From positions 2,356,001 through 2,420,000 of the forward strand of contig CP119753.1 of the NCBI GenBank assembly GCA_029319145.1: a stretch of DNA of 64,000 nt. The letters are read 5' to 3'. Under the pieces are notes generated by a model. That model was not told the origin of the DNA and did no database searches. It saw only the letters and a list, made by a program, of their open reading frames with translations. Shown here in pieces: positions 34,611 to 43,294 of this stretch; position 1 is the stretch's first letter; each line of letters starts with the position of its first letter. The DNA is from Microbacter sp. GSS18 (lineage in GTDB: Bacteria; Actinomycetota; Actinomycetes; Actinomycetales; Microbacteriaceae). Both the position numbers and the translations under genes were made by a program.

Positions 34611-34774
34611 GGACCCGCTCAGAGGACCCGACGCCCCCGAAGCGCCCCCAGTGGTCCCCCTGCCCCCAGTGCCCGTCGTCCGTGAGGATCGGCCGGCTGC
34701 GTGAGCGGTTCCGATATGAAGGAGCAGCCGGGAGTGCGGGTGATACAACTTCCGGCAGAAGATCCGCGGACCGG
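34611..34774. other. convergent intergenic spacer
   Basis: About 160 bp of C-rich sequence between the terminator and the CHAT gene stop. It has short repeats of CCCCCAGTG and no visible gene. Confidence 0.4.
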
Positions 34775-37249
34775 TCAGAACCCCGCGCCGTGGGCCTGGA
34801 AGGGCGCGACGATGCCGGTCCGCCGAGCCGCCCCCGCGAGTGCGACCGCCGGGGCTTCTCCGGCGGCCAGCCCCACGTGCATCTCGCCCAGCAGCTCGCA
34901 CGCGACCTCGTCGGCGACGACGACCGGCGCGGCGATCACGCAGGCCGTGCCGGCGTGCAGCCACACCCGTGTCATGCCGATCGCCTCTTCGCCCCAGCGC
35001 ACCGACGAACGACCCACCTCGCACGCGGACAGCACGACCACCGGCGGCACCGCCGCAACGCGGTCGATGTCGTATCCGAAGAGCACCCCATCGGTCAGTT
35101 CGAGACCCGAGAAGAGCGGGTTCTCGGCAGCATGCCTGCCGTGCGCGGCCACGTGGAGGACGTCGACTTCGGATGCGAGGCGTGTCACCGCATCGACCGT
35201 CGCCCCGGTATCGGCGAGCAGCGTCGGGGCGTCCCACGCCGCGGCGGCGCGCTGAAGCTCCTCATGCCCGCGGGCGACGAGCGGCCCGAGCGCGAATCCC
35301 GGCAGGTGATTGTCGTACACCTCGTCTCGATGACGCAGCCACTGAGTCGCCGATGCGGCCACCGTGACGACCCGGTCGCGCAGGGCAGGGAGCATGCTCC
35401 ATGTCATCCCGTTCAGGACAGCGGGCGCGGTGATCACAATCCGCTTGGCATCGACGTCGGCCAGCACCGGATCGACCAACTCGCGCGAGATGCCGACGAG
35501 TCGGCTCTCCAGCGTCGCGTGGACCACCGAGGCCATCGGTCCCGCGACGATCGATGCGGCCATGTCGAGATCGGCACGGAGGCCCGAATGGAGAGCCCGC
35601 ATCCCCGGCCAATCGCGAATCGACACGAGCCGTGCATCCCGGGCGGTGACGACCACGCAGGCGACGCGCTCAGCACTCCACACATAGGACAGCACGGCCG
35701 TCTCGTCGTCCAGCGCAGCCTGGAGTTCACCCATCGCGACTTGGTCTTCGCTTCCGCCCGCCGCCGTCCCGCTCCACTGCCGCTGCCGGAGGCGCTGGTA
35801 CAGCTCCGCGGCACGAGGGCTCGCGAGCCAATCAGCACTCCCCGCCTCGGATCTGAGGGCGCGCAGCTCGGCGAGGTCAGCGGATGCGTCAGCATCCTGC
35901 GTGGGCCTCACCGGACGGGTACGGAGCATGAAGTGGCGCGCGCGCTCCGCCCACTCGAATACCAGCTCCGGACGTCCCGAACCCACCGCCGACGCGATCG
36001 CAGCCGCCATGAGCGGAATTCCGTGCATGGTCACGGCGCTCTGCAGGTCGAGGCTCGCGAACGCGCTCTGCCAGCGCGCGAGCTCGTCCACGGCACGCGC
36101 CGCTTGGCGTCGCGCCTGGGCCTGCCTTCCGGCCGAGAGCGACCGCCGCACCCGCACACGGTGGGCGAGAAGACGGACGTCGATGGGAGAGTCGCGCGGC
36201 GCACGCACCGGCGCACCGTCGTCGAAGGCGGGGCGCAGCCGGGCGCTGAAGTCGAGCGCGGCGGAGTCGGCACGCATGCCGTGGGCGCGAAGAGACGTCA
36301 CCGTCTCGTGCACTTCGGCACGCCCGGGCATTCCCTTCGCCGCCTGGGCAGGGCGTCCGAGGTACGGATCCGTCAAGACGTCGACGGCGAGTTGGGCCCG
36401 GATCCGGATCGCATCGGCGCGCACGGCCCAGCCCTCGCTCGCGAGCCGCCGGAATCGGCGGGCGGCATCGGAGGCGACTCTCGCGGCGCGCGTGGGATCG
36501 TGTGACAGAAGGGAGCGAGCCAGATGCAGTTCCGCCTCGGCTCGGGCCTGAGGCATCCGGTTCGCCCCGAACACTCCGACGATCCGCTCCAGGGCCTGCT
36601 CGGCCTCGGTGGCCAGACCGGCGTCGCGCAGGACTTCGGCGCGGTCGAGTTCGCCGATCGCCGCGTTCACCGCGGAAGCCCGCTCCATCACCGTGCGGGC
36701 CTCGGACATCGACTCGAGCGCCTGGACGAGGTCGCCCTCGAGCAAGGCGGTGTACCCGCCGTTATGCACGGCCATGGCGAGAGGCACATCGTCGCCACGC
36801 TCGGCGTAGTACCTCGCGGCTTCCTCGTCGTCGGCGCGTGCAGCGGCGTATCTGCCCGACCGCATCAGTGCGACGCCACGGTTGATCAGCATCGACGGAC
36901 GCTCCTCGAGATCGTCGCCGATGCCCGCCAGCGCGCTGTCGTAGCGGCTGATCGCCAACGCGAAGTCGCCGTGTTCGAGGGCGAACAGGCCGAGCTTGCC
37001 TTCCAGCATCGCCTTCGTCTTCACCGACAGCCCCGGGCGGGCCAGCGCCTCGAGGCACAGCGCCTCGGCCGCCTGCGGTTCGCCGTGCCGGCTCATGAGG
37101 GCCGCGAGCAGCCCGGCGGCGCGCGCACCGAGGTCCGGATCCTCGGTGCGCGCGGCGACCTGGGTCAGCTTGCGCCGTGCTGCGGCCGCTCTCCCGGCAT
37201 TCAGATCGGCGCGCCCACGCGCGAACAGCTCCTCCGCCGAGAGTGCCAT
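34775..37249 (-). CDS. TPR-CHAT (caspase-like) protease
   Basis: The 824-residue protein has tetratricopeptide-like helical repeats over about residues 1-300 and a middle helical region. A C-terminal CHAT domain follows, with catalytic His703 in LHVAAHGRHAAENPLF and catalytic Cys743 in VVVLSACEVG. CHAT proteases belong to the caspase/separase clan, and several are activated by partner proteins in defence or programmed-death systems (established for other members). No signal peptide is present, so it acts in the cytosol. It is the last gene of the sigma-subtilase unit; a possible extra leaderless promoter (CATGCT, six bases before ATG) could also express it alone. Length and active site look intact. 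Confidence 0.9.
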   Translation of the reverse strand: MALSAEELFARGRADLNAGRAAAARRKLTQVAARTEDPDLGARAAGLLAALMSRHGEPQAAEALCLEALARPGLSVKTKAMLEGKLGLFALEHGDFALAISRYDSALAGIGDDLEERPSMLINRGVALMRSGRYAAARADDEEAARYYAERGDDVPLAMAVHNGGYTALLEGDLVQALESMSEARTVMERASAVNAAIGELDRAEVLRDAGLATEAEQALERIVGVFGANRMPQARAEAELHLARSLLSHDPTRAARVASDAARRFRRLASEGWAVRADAIRIRAQLAVDVLTDPYLGRPAQAAKGMPGRAEVHETVTSLRAHGMRADSAALDFSARLRPAFDDGAPVRAPRDSPIDVRLLAHRVRVRRSLSAGRQAQARRQAARAVDELARWQSAFASLDLQSAVTMHGIPLMAAAIASAVGSGRPELVFEWAERARHFMLRTRPVRPTQDADASADLAELRALRSEAGSADWLASPRAAELYQRLRQRQWSGTAAGGSEDQVAMGELQAALDDETAVLSYVWSAERVACVVVTARDARLVSIRDWPGMRALHSGLRADLDMAASIVAGPMASVVHATLESRLVGISRELVDPVLADVDAKRIVITAPAVLNGMTWSMLPALRDRVVTVAASATQWLRHRDEVYDNHLPGFALGPLVARGHEELQRAAAAWDAPTLLADTGATVDAVTRLASEVDVLHVAAHGRHAAENPLFSGLELTDGVLFGYDIDRVAAVPPVVVLSACEVGRSSVRWGEEAIGMTRVWLHAGTACVIAAPVVVADEVACELLGEMHVGLAAGEAPAVALAGAARRTGIVAPFQAHGAGF

Positions 37250-37297
37250 GCCCCCAGCATGGCGCGAGAGTCACCTCGTCCGAAACCGTTCATGGAC

Positions 37298-38857
37298 TCA
37301 GACGAGAAAACTCGTGTTGTCCTCGTACGGCGCCAGGGCGTTCGCAACGAGCCCTCCCGTGGTGGCGGCGGTTCCGGCGGACTGCTCGCAGGCGACGGCC
37401 GCCGAGATGACCGCCGCGGCGAACGACGTGCCGCTCCACACCGCGAATCCGCCGCCACCCGGAGCATTGTCGCCGCCGAAGTCGTCGATGTCGAGTGTGG
37501 TTCGCCGGAGCTTCTTGCCCGTCGCGATGTCGGTCTCGGTCTCGTCGCACATGCCGGCCTGCACGCTGCCCTCGAAGTCGGGGGGCAGCGTCGACACCAG
37601 GGACACTCCGGGTGCATAGACGTCGACCCAGTCCCCGATGTTCGAGAAGAGTGCGATCGAGTCGCCCGGCGGGTTCAGCGCTCCGACAGCGACGGTGTAG
37701 CCGAGCGATGCCGGGAACGTCGGCTTGTCGGAGGCCCCATTCCCCGCGGAGCACACCACTGCGCAGTCGAGCTTGTTGCGGATGTGCGAGAGGACGGCCT
37801 CGACCGGTGCCCCGGGAAACGCGCTGCCGGTCTCCGGGTAGAAGCTGAACGAGAGATTCAGCACGTCGACCCGGCCACCTGCCTCCATGTAGGTCCGCAG
37901 GTTCTTCAGTGCCTGCAGCAGATCGGCCTCCTCGATCACACCGTCGCCGGCGGCGATCCGCACAGGCAGGATGCGCGCATCCGGACATCCTTGGCGGATG
38001 AGCCCCGCGATGAAGGTGCCGTGACCGGAGGCGGCGTCGATGTTGCCCTGCAGGGGAGGTTCGGAGACCCTCGCGTCCTTCTCCGGCCCGGCGTCCAGCG
38101 GGAATCCGAGGGGCTGAACGGTGGACTCGACGGAACTGTCGATCCAGTCGTGGGTCCCCAGGCCGGTGTCGAACACCGCGACGACCGGCCCGTCGGGCCC
38201 TGCGTCCTTCGGCTTCGGGCCGACGTAGGTCACCGGCTGCCGCGCGCCGAATCCGAGCACGGCATAGCTGCCGATGCCCGTGGGCACATTCGCCGTGTAG
38301 GGGTTCGCGGTGTAGGGGTTCGCGGTGTAGGGGTTCGCGGTGTAGGGGTTCGCGGTGTAGGGGTTCGCCGTGTACGGGCCTACTCCGTAGGAGTCGAATG
38401 TGCCCACGTGGTTGAGTCCGATTCCCGTGGCCCGACCCTCTGCGAAGGCCTGCCGCAGCAGCTGCCATGCGTCAGGGGCGGGCGGCGGCGGCCACGCCCC
38501 GGGAGGGATCTTCAGCTTGACCCGAATCGCGGGAAGAGGTTCCTCCGGTTCGCCGTAGACCTCGATGCTGGACAAGTTGGGTTCTGCGTCGGCGGACCAT
38601 CCCGCCTCGCGTGCGCGGGTCTGGAGGTACTCCAAGGCTCCGGGAGCCTTCTCGGTATCGATCACGAGCTCGTCGAGCACGTAGAACGTGGGCTGAACCG
38701 GGATGACTTCGTCGCCGGGCCCGACCAGTTCGTCTGCGGCATCCACTCGGGCAATGCGCCGCGCACGACCGCCGCCCCCACCGCCCGGAGGCGGAGGGTT
38801 CTGGCCGCCGTCATCCGGAGGCGGCGGCTCCTGGTTCACATCGTCGTTGATCGTCAT
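37298..38857 (-). CDS. intracellular subtilisin-like protease with PYTAN repeats
   Basis: This 519-residue S8 peptidase has an intact triad: Asp230 in VVAVFDTGLG, His279 in SGHGTFIAG, Asn373 in SAGNG for the oxyanion hole and Ser478 in SGTSFAAA. It has no signal peptide. Residues 10-30 are Pro/Gly-rich, 50-150 form a possible propeptide or partner domain, and 161-190 are six perfect PYTAN pentapeptides just before the catalytic domain. That position suggests a flexible tether or a cleavage array. ATG 38857 has GAGGTGAG upstream and lies 13 bp after the previous stop. With a CHAT protease next door, a proteolytic relay is an attractive inference. Confidence 0.9.
   Translation of the reverse strand: MTINDDVNQEPPPPDDGGQNPPPPGGGGGGRARRIARVDAADELVGPGDEVIPVQPTFYVLDELVIDTEKAPGALEYLQTRAREAGWSADAEPNLSSIEVYGEPEEPLPAIRVKLKIPPGAWPPPPAPDAWQLLRQAFAEGRATGIGLNHVGTFDSYGVGPYTANPYTANPYTANPYTANPYTANPYTANVPTGIGSYAVLGFGARQPVTYVGPKPKDAGPDGPVVAVFDTGLGTHDWIDSSVESTVQPLGFPLDAGPEKDARVSEPPLQGNIDAASGHGTFIAGLIRQGCPDARILPVRIAAGDGVIEEADLLQALKNLRTYMEAGGRVDVLNLSFSFYPETGSAFPGAPVEAVLSHIRNKLDCAVVCSAGNGASDKPTFPASLGYTVAVGALNPPGDSIALFSNIGDWVDVYAPGVSLVSTLPPDFEGSVQAGMCDETETDIATGKKLRRTTLDIDDFGGDNAPGGGGFAVWSGTSFAAAVISAAVACEQSAGTAATTGGLVANALAPYEDNTSFLV
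38288..38377 (-). repeat. 15-bp coding repeat encoding (PYTAN)6
   Basis: Six in-frame 15-base units fill 38288-38377. The four central units are identical (GTTCGCGGTGTAGGG on the plus strand) and the outer two differ by one or two bases. Near-identity at the DNA level points to recent expansion or active copy-number change. Confidence 0.95.
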
Positions 38858-38870
38858 CGCTTCTCACCTC

Positions 38871-39341
38871 TCACACTTCGAACTGCGGTGTCTGGAACTC
38901 CTGAAGCTCCCCGTCGCCACCCTTTACGACGAGGCGCACCCGGCACAGGCCGGTATTGACGTCTTCGAATGCGAACCGACCCTGCTCGCTCTGAGCGGCA
39001 GTGGTGTCGTGCTCGCCCTGCACGAGACGGATCGCGAGCACGTCGCCGTCGACCCATCCGTCGATGCGGTGCGCGCCCAGCTCGGTCGCGGTGATGTGCA
39101 GCAGAACGCTCGTCGTGCCGTCACTGAACTGCAGTGTCGAGGTGTCCGCGTCGCCGCGGACCGCGCCCAGCTCGGCCCCCTCCACGAGGGTCAGCAGCGC
39201 GTACTCGCGCGAGACGTCCTCCACGGCGACCGCAGCGACCATCCGGTCCGCGAGGTCCTCGGGCACGGGGTCGATCGACTCCCATGCCCCGCGCATTCGT
39301 GCGAAGAGCGCCGCGTCAGCGGCGTAGTCATCCTTCTTCAT
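38871..39341 (-). CDS. 156-aa partner protein of the sigma/protease unit
   Basis: I do not recognise the family with certainty. The N-terminus (residues 1-50, ALFARMRGAWESIDPVPEDLADRMVAAVAVED) is helical and resembles short anti-sigma-type leaders. The rest is beta-rich (TLQFSDGTTSVLLHITATELGAHRIDGWVDG.. GRFAFEDVNTGLCRVRLVV), like a carboxypeptidase-regulatory or Ig-like sandwich. No transmembrane helix is visible. Its start overlaps the sigma gene by 14 bases, so it is translationally coupled. It may hold the sigma factor or one of the proteases inactive, or sense a signal. Confidence 0.75.
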   Translation of the reverse strand: MKKDDYAADAALFARMRGAWESIDPVPEDLADRMVAAVAVEDVSREYALLTLVEGAELGAVRGDADTSTLQFSDGTTSVLLHITATELGAHRIDGWVDGDVLAIRLVQGEHDTTAAQSEQGRFAFEDVNTGLCRVRLVVKGGDGELQEFQTPQFEV

Positions 39342-39948
39342 CGTCGTCGCCTCCCCATCCGGCACCCTCGAGTTCGGTCCGGAGCTTGGCCAGGCAGCGC
39401 TGCCGCGTCGGTCCGATCGACCCGACGGGCATCGAGAGGTCCTCGGCGATGCGCGCGTAGTCGGGTCGCTCGTCGAACGCGACGATCCGCAGCAGCCGCT
39501 GGCATCGTTCGTTGAGTTTCGCCACCGCGCGCCACAGCCGACGGGCTTCGTCGTCGGTGGCGGCAGTCTGCTCGGCGGACTCCTGGGCGGGCAGGTGCGG
39601 CTCCAGGGACTCGGCCTCGGTGGCATCGGCTCGCCGGTGCTGCTTGCCGACCCGCCACGCCTCGCGGCGCGCGCAGACCGTCAGCCAGCCCGACACCGCC
39701 TGCGGGTCGTTGATCGACTCATGGCGACGCACGAGCGTCATCCACGTCGTCTGGACGACGTCCTCGGCGAGCGCCCGGTCGAGCCCGTACGCCCGCACGA
39801 CGTGCCAGAGCGTCGGTGTCATCAGCCGCACGAGGTCGTCCATCGCGCGCGCGTCGCCCTCCCGCCAGCGCAGGAAGTACTCAGCGGCGCGTTCCCAGCG
39901 TGCCGGTTCCCCAGTGCCGACGGATGCGTCTGGTTCCGCATTCGTCAT
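39328..39948 (-). CDS. ECF-type sigma-70 family sigma factor
   Basis: A 206-residue sigma factor. Region 2 is MDDLVRLMTPTLWHVVRAYGLDRALAEDVVQTTWMTLVRRHESI, and region 4 is LNERCQRLLRIVAFDERPDYARIAEDLSMPVGSIGPTRQRCLAKLR with the helix-turn-helix. No membrane anti-sigma gene is adjacent; the coupled 156-aa protein takes its place. ATG 39948 is preferred, though ATG 39957 is in frame; neither has a good ribosome site. It probably drives its own operon, which contains the subtilase and CHAT protease. Confidence 0.88.
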   Translation of the reverse strand: MTNAEPDASVGTGEPARWERAAEYFLRWREGDARAMDDLVRLMTPTLWHVVRAYGLDRALAEDVVQTTWMTLVRRHESINDPQAVSGWLTVCARREAWRVGKQHRRADATEAESLEPHLPAQESAEQTAATDDEARRLWRAVAKLNERCQRLLRIVAFDERPDYARIAEDLSMPVGSIGPTRQRCLAKLRTELEGAGWGGDDDEEG

Positions 39949-40063
39949 GGCGCCCATTGTGTCCACACCGGTACAGAGAGCGGTAGACCCCCTCTGATAC
40001 ACGCAGATCGAGAAACCTTCGGCCGTCTCGTCGCCTGGACGGCGCACGACCTAGACTTCACGC

Positions 40064-40810
40064 ATGCCCACCGCGCCGATGCTGTACCTGTGTGCGCGCC
40101 CGCAGCGTGACGCGGCGGACGCGGAGTACGAGTCGTTCCGCACCGCCATGAACCTCGATCACGATCAGCTCGACCATCTGGACCTCGTGCGCGAGCCCCT
40201 GCCCGAGGACGCCTTGGACCGGTACAGCGGATTCGTCGTGGGCGGCAGTCCGTTCAACGTCACCGAACCCGAGCATACGAAGACCGACGCTCAGCTGCGG
40301 GTCGAGTCGGCCCTCGAGCGCGTGGCCGCCGGCGTCGCCGACGGCTCGGGTCCCGCGGCGATGTTCACGTGCTACGGCATCGGGATCGTGACGCGGATGC
40401 TGGGCGGCGAAGTCACCCGCGGCTTCCCCGAGGACACCGGGCCCGCCCGCATCGAGCTCACGCGCGAGGCTGCGCACGACGCGCTCTTCGGCCTGCTCGC
40501 CCACCGGTTCTCGGCGCTGACCGCCCACAAAGAGGGCAGCAGCGAGGTTCCCCCCGGCGCCGTGCACCTCGCGCACAACGACGGATGCCCCGTGCAGGCC
40601 TACCGTGTGGGCGACCGTCTGTACGCCGTCCAGTTCCACCCCGAGCCCACCGCCGACGCCTTCGTCGCGCGCATGGTCGTCTACCGCAACGACGGCTACT
40701 TCGACTCGGCGGCGTTCGATGAAGTGGCCGGCCGCGTGCGCGCCGCATCCGTCACCGAACCGGCGCGCCTGCTGCGCGCGTTCGCGAAGCGGTTCGGTCC
40801 GGGCCGCTAG
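40064..40810 (+). CDS. class-I glutamine amidotransferase-like protein
   Basis: The 248-residue protein has the GATase core: SGFVVGGSPFNV, the nucleophile Cys in MFTCYGIG, and the His-x-Glu pair in QFHPEP. Stand-alone members resemble the GMP-synthase glutaminase half and often hydrolyse gamma-glutamyl amides. It could act as the missing gamma-Glu hydrolase of the polyamine pathway, but it is 8 kb from it. Start ATG 40064 is leaderless (TAGACT six bases upstream). Its stop is interleaved with the next gene's stop in a CTAG. Confidence 0.85.
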   Translation: MPTAPMLYLCARPQRDAADAEYESFRTAMNLDHDQLDHLDLVREPLPEDALDRYSGFVVGGSPFNVTEPEHTKTDAQLRVESALERVAAGVADGSGPAAMFTCYGIGIVTRMLGGEVTRGFPEDTGPARIELTREAAHDALFGLLAHRFSALTAHKEGSSEVPPGAVHLAHNDGCPVQAYRVGDRLYAVQFHPEPTADAFVARMVVYRNDGYFDSAAFDEVAGRVRAASVTEPARLLRAFAKRFGPGR

Positions 40811-41295
40811 GTCCCGGCCGGCGGTTCGCGCAGCAGCGCGATCCGCTCGTCGAGGTATGCCGACAGGGGCATGAAGCCGCCCTGTGCGCTCCAGCGAACG
40901 CTGGGCACCCCGTCCACCAGGCCCAGAGGATCGGATGCCGGGCCGCCGGCATCCGCGGTGTCGAGGACCCGCCACCCGACGTGCACCGTCTCACCCTCGG
41001 CGAACCCGCCCCGGCGCGCCGCGGCCGCGCGTTCGGCCCGTCGTCGCTGCGCGTCCGCGGTGTAGCCCCGCCGCACCTCCTGTCGCGCCCGAACGATGTC
41101 GCCGGTGGCCAGGACCGCGTCGTCGGTGAGCAGCAGCGCCCCCAGGTGCCACGCGGTGCCGCGCGGCACGATGCGCTCGGCGCGCGGGATGCCGAGGAAG
41201 CGGCGCGGGTGGACGAGCTCTCCCAGCGCCTCGCGCGGCGTCCCCGCCACACGCGCTCGGGCATCGGCGAACAGGGCGGCGAACGCATCCGTCAT
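40807..41295 (-). CDS. uncharacterised 162-aa cytosolic protein
   Basis: I do not recognise this family. The sequence is soluble, with an N-terminal helical part (FAALFADARARVAGTPREALGELV), a beta-rich middle (RIVPRGTAWHLGALLLTDDAVLATGDIV) and a C-terminus PLSAYLDERIALL. It starts four bases after the antiporter stop and so is co-transcribed with it. A longer frame upstream overlaps the antiporter gene and is not used. Confidence 0.65.
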   Translation of the reverse strand: MTDAFAALFADARARVAGTPREALGELVHPRRFLGIPRAERIVPRGTAWHLGALLLTDDAVLATGDIVRARQEVRRGYTADAQRRRAERAAAARRGGFAEGETVHVGWRVLDTADAGGPASDPLGLVDGVPSVRWSAQGGFMPLSAYLDERIALLREPPAGT

Positions 41296-41299
41296 GACG

Positions 41300-42505
41300 T
41301 CATGCCGCGTCGTCCTCGAGCGGGAACGCGCCGGAGCGACTCGGCGACTCACCGCGCAGCCCCATCGCGATCGGCGGGAAGATCAGCACCGACAGCATGC
41401 CGGCGCCGACGAGGATCGCGGCGTGTGCGGTGGTGAGGATCTTCTCGGAAACGCCGATCGAGGTGACCGCGACGATGATGGGCAGGCCCGTCGATCCCAT
41501 GAGGAGCAGGGATGCGCGCTCGCGCAGGGTCGCCCCGGGCTCGGCCACGATGGTGGACGGGATGCCGCGCACGACCAGCAGCGCCAGCAGCGCGAGCGCG
41601 ACATAGGCGAGCAGGCGCGGATCGTCGATCAGCGCCTGGAGGTCGAAGGTGACGCCGGTGTAGATGAAGAAGATCGGAACGAAGAAGCCGAAGGCGATGC
41701 CCTCGACCTTGCTCTCGACGGCATTCCGGTCGTGCTCCGCGGCCTCGCGCATCGCCAGGCGCCACACCACACCGGCGGTGAACGCGCCCAGGAGCAGGTC
41801 GATCTCCAGCACGATGCTCAGCGCCACCAGCGCCGCGATGATCAGGAACATCGCCCGCACGGCGAACTGACCGGACGTATGGAGCGTGGCGCCGACGATC
41901 TCGTGCAGTCGTCCCTGCGGCACGCGCATCGCGAACCACACGGCGAAGCCCGCGATGACGGCGAACAGCAGCAGCACGAGCGTGGCCAGTCCCGGATTGC
42001 GTCCGCCCAGGAAGACCGAGATCGCGATGAGCGGCCCGAACTCCCCCACCGTGCCGAGCGCGCTCACGGCCTTTCCGAACGGAGTCTGAAGCTCTCCGGC
42101 ATCGCGCAGGATCGGAAGCAGGGTGCCCAGCGCCGTCGATGCCAGCGCGATGCCGATGATGATCGCCCCCTCGCCCGGGAGCAGCAGCCAGCCCACGGCG
42201 ACGCCCGCGATGACGCTGACGAGCCACCCCATCCACGCTCGCTGGCCGGTGCGTCCGCGCAGGGCGCTCGCCTGGATCTCGGTGCCGGCGACGAAGAACA
42301 GCAGCGCGAGCCCGAACTCGCTGAACGTCGCCACGACTTCGCCCGGCTGGATCAGACCCAGCAGGCTCGGGCCCGCGAGGATCCCCAGCGCGAGCTCGAA
42401 GACCACGACCGGGACGCGCACCCACCGGCCGATCCCCCGAGCCGCGAGTGGCGCGAGCACCGCCAGGAGGGCGATCGCGAGCAGGGAGGCGACGTGCTGT
42501 TCCAC
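41300..42505 (-). CDS. CPA2-type cation:proton antiporter
   Basis: A 401-residue membrane protein with about 12 helices and the CPA2/Kef core fold: FVAGTEIQ in helix 3, GWLVSVIAGVAVGW, and the antiporter centre FVPIFFIYTGVTFDL. It lacks the cytosolic RCK/TrkA domain of Kef channels, so it is a simple Na+/H+ or K+/H+ exchanger of the inner membrane. Start GTG 42505 is leaderless with TACGCT six bases upstream. It forms a two-gene unit with the 162-aa protein. Confidence 0.9.
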   Translation of the reverse strand: MEQHVASLLAIALLAVLAPLAARGIGRWVRVPVVVFELALGILAGPSLLGLIQPGEVVATFSEFGLALLFFVAGTEIQASALRGRTGQRAWMGWLVSVIAGVAVGWLLLPGEGAIIIGIALASTALGTLLPILRDAGELQTPFGKAVSALGTVGEFGPLIAISVFLGGRNPGLATLVLLLFAVIAGFAVWFAMRVPQGRLHEIVGATLHTSGQFAVRAMFLIIAALVALSIVLEIDLLLGAFTAGVVWRLAMREAAEHDRNAVESKVEGIAFGFFVPIFFIYTGVTFDLQALIDDPRLLAYVALALLALLVVRGIPSTIVAEPGATLRERASLLLMGSTGLPIIVAVTSIGVSEKILTTAHAAILVGAGMLSVLIFPPIAMGLRGESPSRSGAFPLEDDAA

Positions 42506-42532
42506 GCGCTCAGCGTAGTGGCGGCCGCGTCG

Positions 42533-43246
42533 TCAGAGTTGGATGACGCCGGTCGTCGGCCGTGGTGCCCCGCCGCGGATCTCTCGGTGCAGCCGCTCCA
42601 TGCGGGTGTCGAGTTCGGCCGCGGTCTCGGCGGCGTCCTTGAGGCTGTCCAACAGCTCCGAGGGAACCCGCCGGTCGTACTTGTAGTAGATCTTGTGCTC
42701 GAGGCTCGCCCAGAAGTCCATCGCGATCGTGCGGAACTGCACCTCGACGGGCACTTCGATGCGCCCGGTCGACAGGAACACGGGCACCTCGAGGATCGCG
42801 TGGAGGCTCTTGTAGCCGTTCGACTTCGGCTCGGCGATGTAGTCCTTGACGTGGAGCACCCGGATGTCGTCCTGCTCGGCGAGCAGATCGAACAGGCGGT
42901 AGACGTCGGCGACGAAGCTGCAGGTGATCCGCACGCCCGCGACGTCGGTGATGTGCCGACGGATCGACGGCAGGTCCGCCTCGACACCCTTGCGCTGCAC
43001 CTTTTCGAGCAGGCTGTCGGTCGACTTCAGCCGCGACGTCACATGCTCGATCGGGTTGTAGTCGTGCGTCTGCAGGAACTCCTCCCGCAGGATCGAGATC
43101 TTCGTCTCGATCTCCTGCATCCCGAACCGGTACTCCAGAAGGAAGCGCTGCATCTCCAGACGGAGCTCGCGCAGCTCGTGGGCGGTGAAGGTGATCGGCG
43201 TGTTGTCGGGGTCTGCGTCGTCGGTGGCGACGGCGGGAACTGCCAT
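42533..43246 (-). CDS. small (p)ppGpp synthetase (GTP pyrophosphokinase)
   Basis: The 237-residue protein has only the RelA/SpoT synthetase domain: SRLKSTDSLLEKVQRKG, DVAGVRITCSFVADVYRL, KDYIAEPKSNGYKSLHAIL and EVQFRTIAMDFWASLEHKIYYK. There is no HD hydrolase, TGS or ACT domain, matching small alarmone synthetases such as RelQ/RelP. It would transfer pyrophosphate from ATP to GTP/GDP under stress. ATG 43246 is chosen because TAGGGT lies seven bases before it; an upstream in-frame GTG overlaps that box. Confidence 0.92.
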   Translation of the reverse strand: MAVPAVATDDADPDNTPITFTAHELRELRLEMQRFLLEYRFGMQEIETKISILREEFLQTHDYNPIEHVTSRLKSTDSLLEKVQRKGVEADLPSIRRHITDVAGVRITCSFVADVYRLFDLLAEQDDIRVLHVKDYIAEPKSNGYKSLHAILEVPVFLSTGRIEVPVEVQFRTIAMDFWASLEHKIYYKYDRRVPSELLDSLKDAAETAAELDTRMERLHREIRGGAPRPTTGVIQL

Positions 43247-43294
43247 GCCCGACACCCTAGGACGCGGGTCTACGAAGGTCCTGTGAGTGCGCGG

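Noticed and set aside
36524..38959. 811-codon plus-strand frame over the subtilase and CHAT genes
   Set aside because: It is the antisense image; the PYTAN repeat becomes a meaningless GVGVRGV repeat there.
38871..39341. Calling the 156-aa protein a zinc-containing anti-sigma factor
   Set aside because: It lacks the HxxxCxxC zinc motif and a membrane helix; only position and a short helical N-terminus suggest sigma binding.
40064..40810. Naming the amidotransferase PuuD
   Set aside because: It has the GATase core but lies 8 kb from the amine genes behind its own promoter; the specificity cannot be read.
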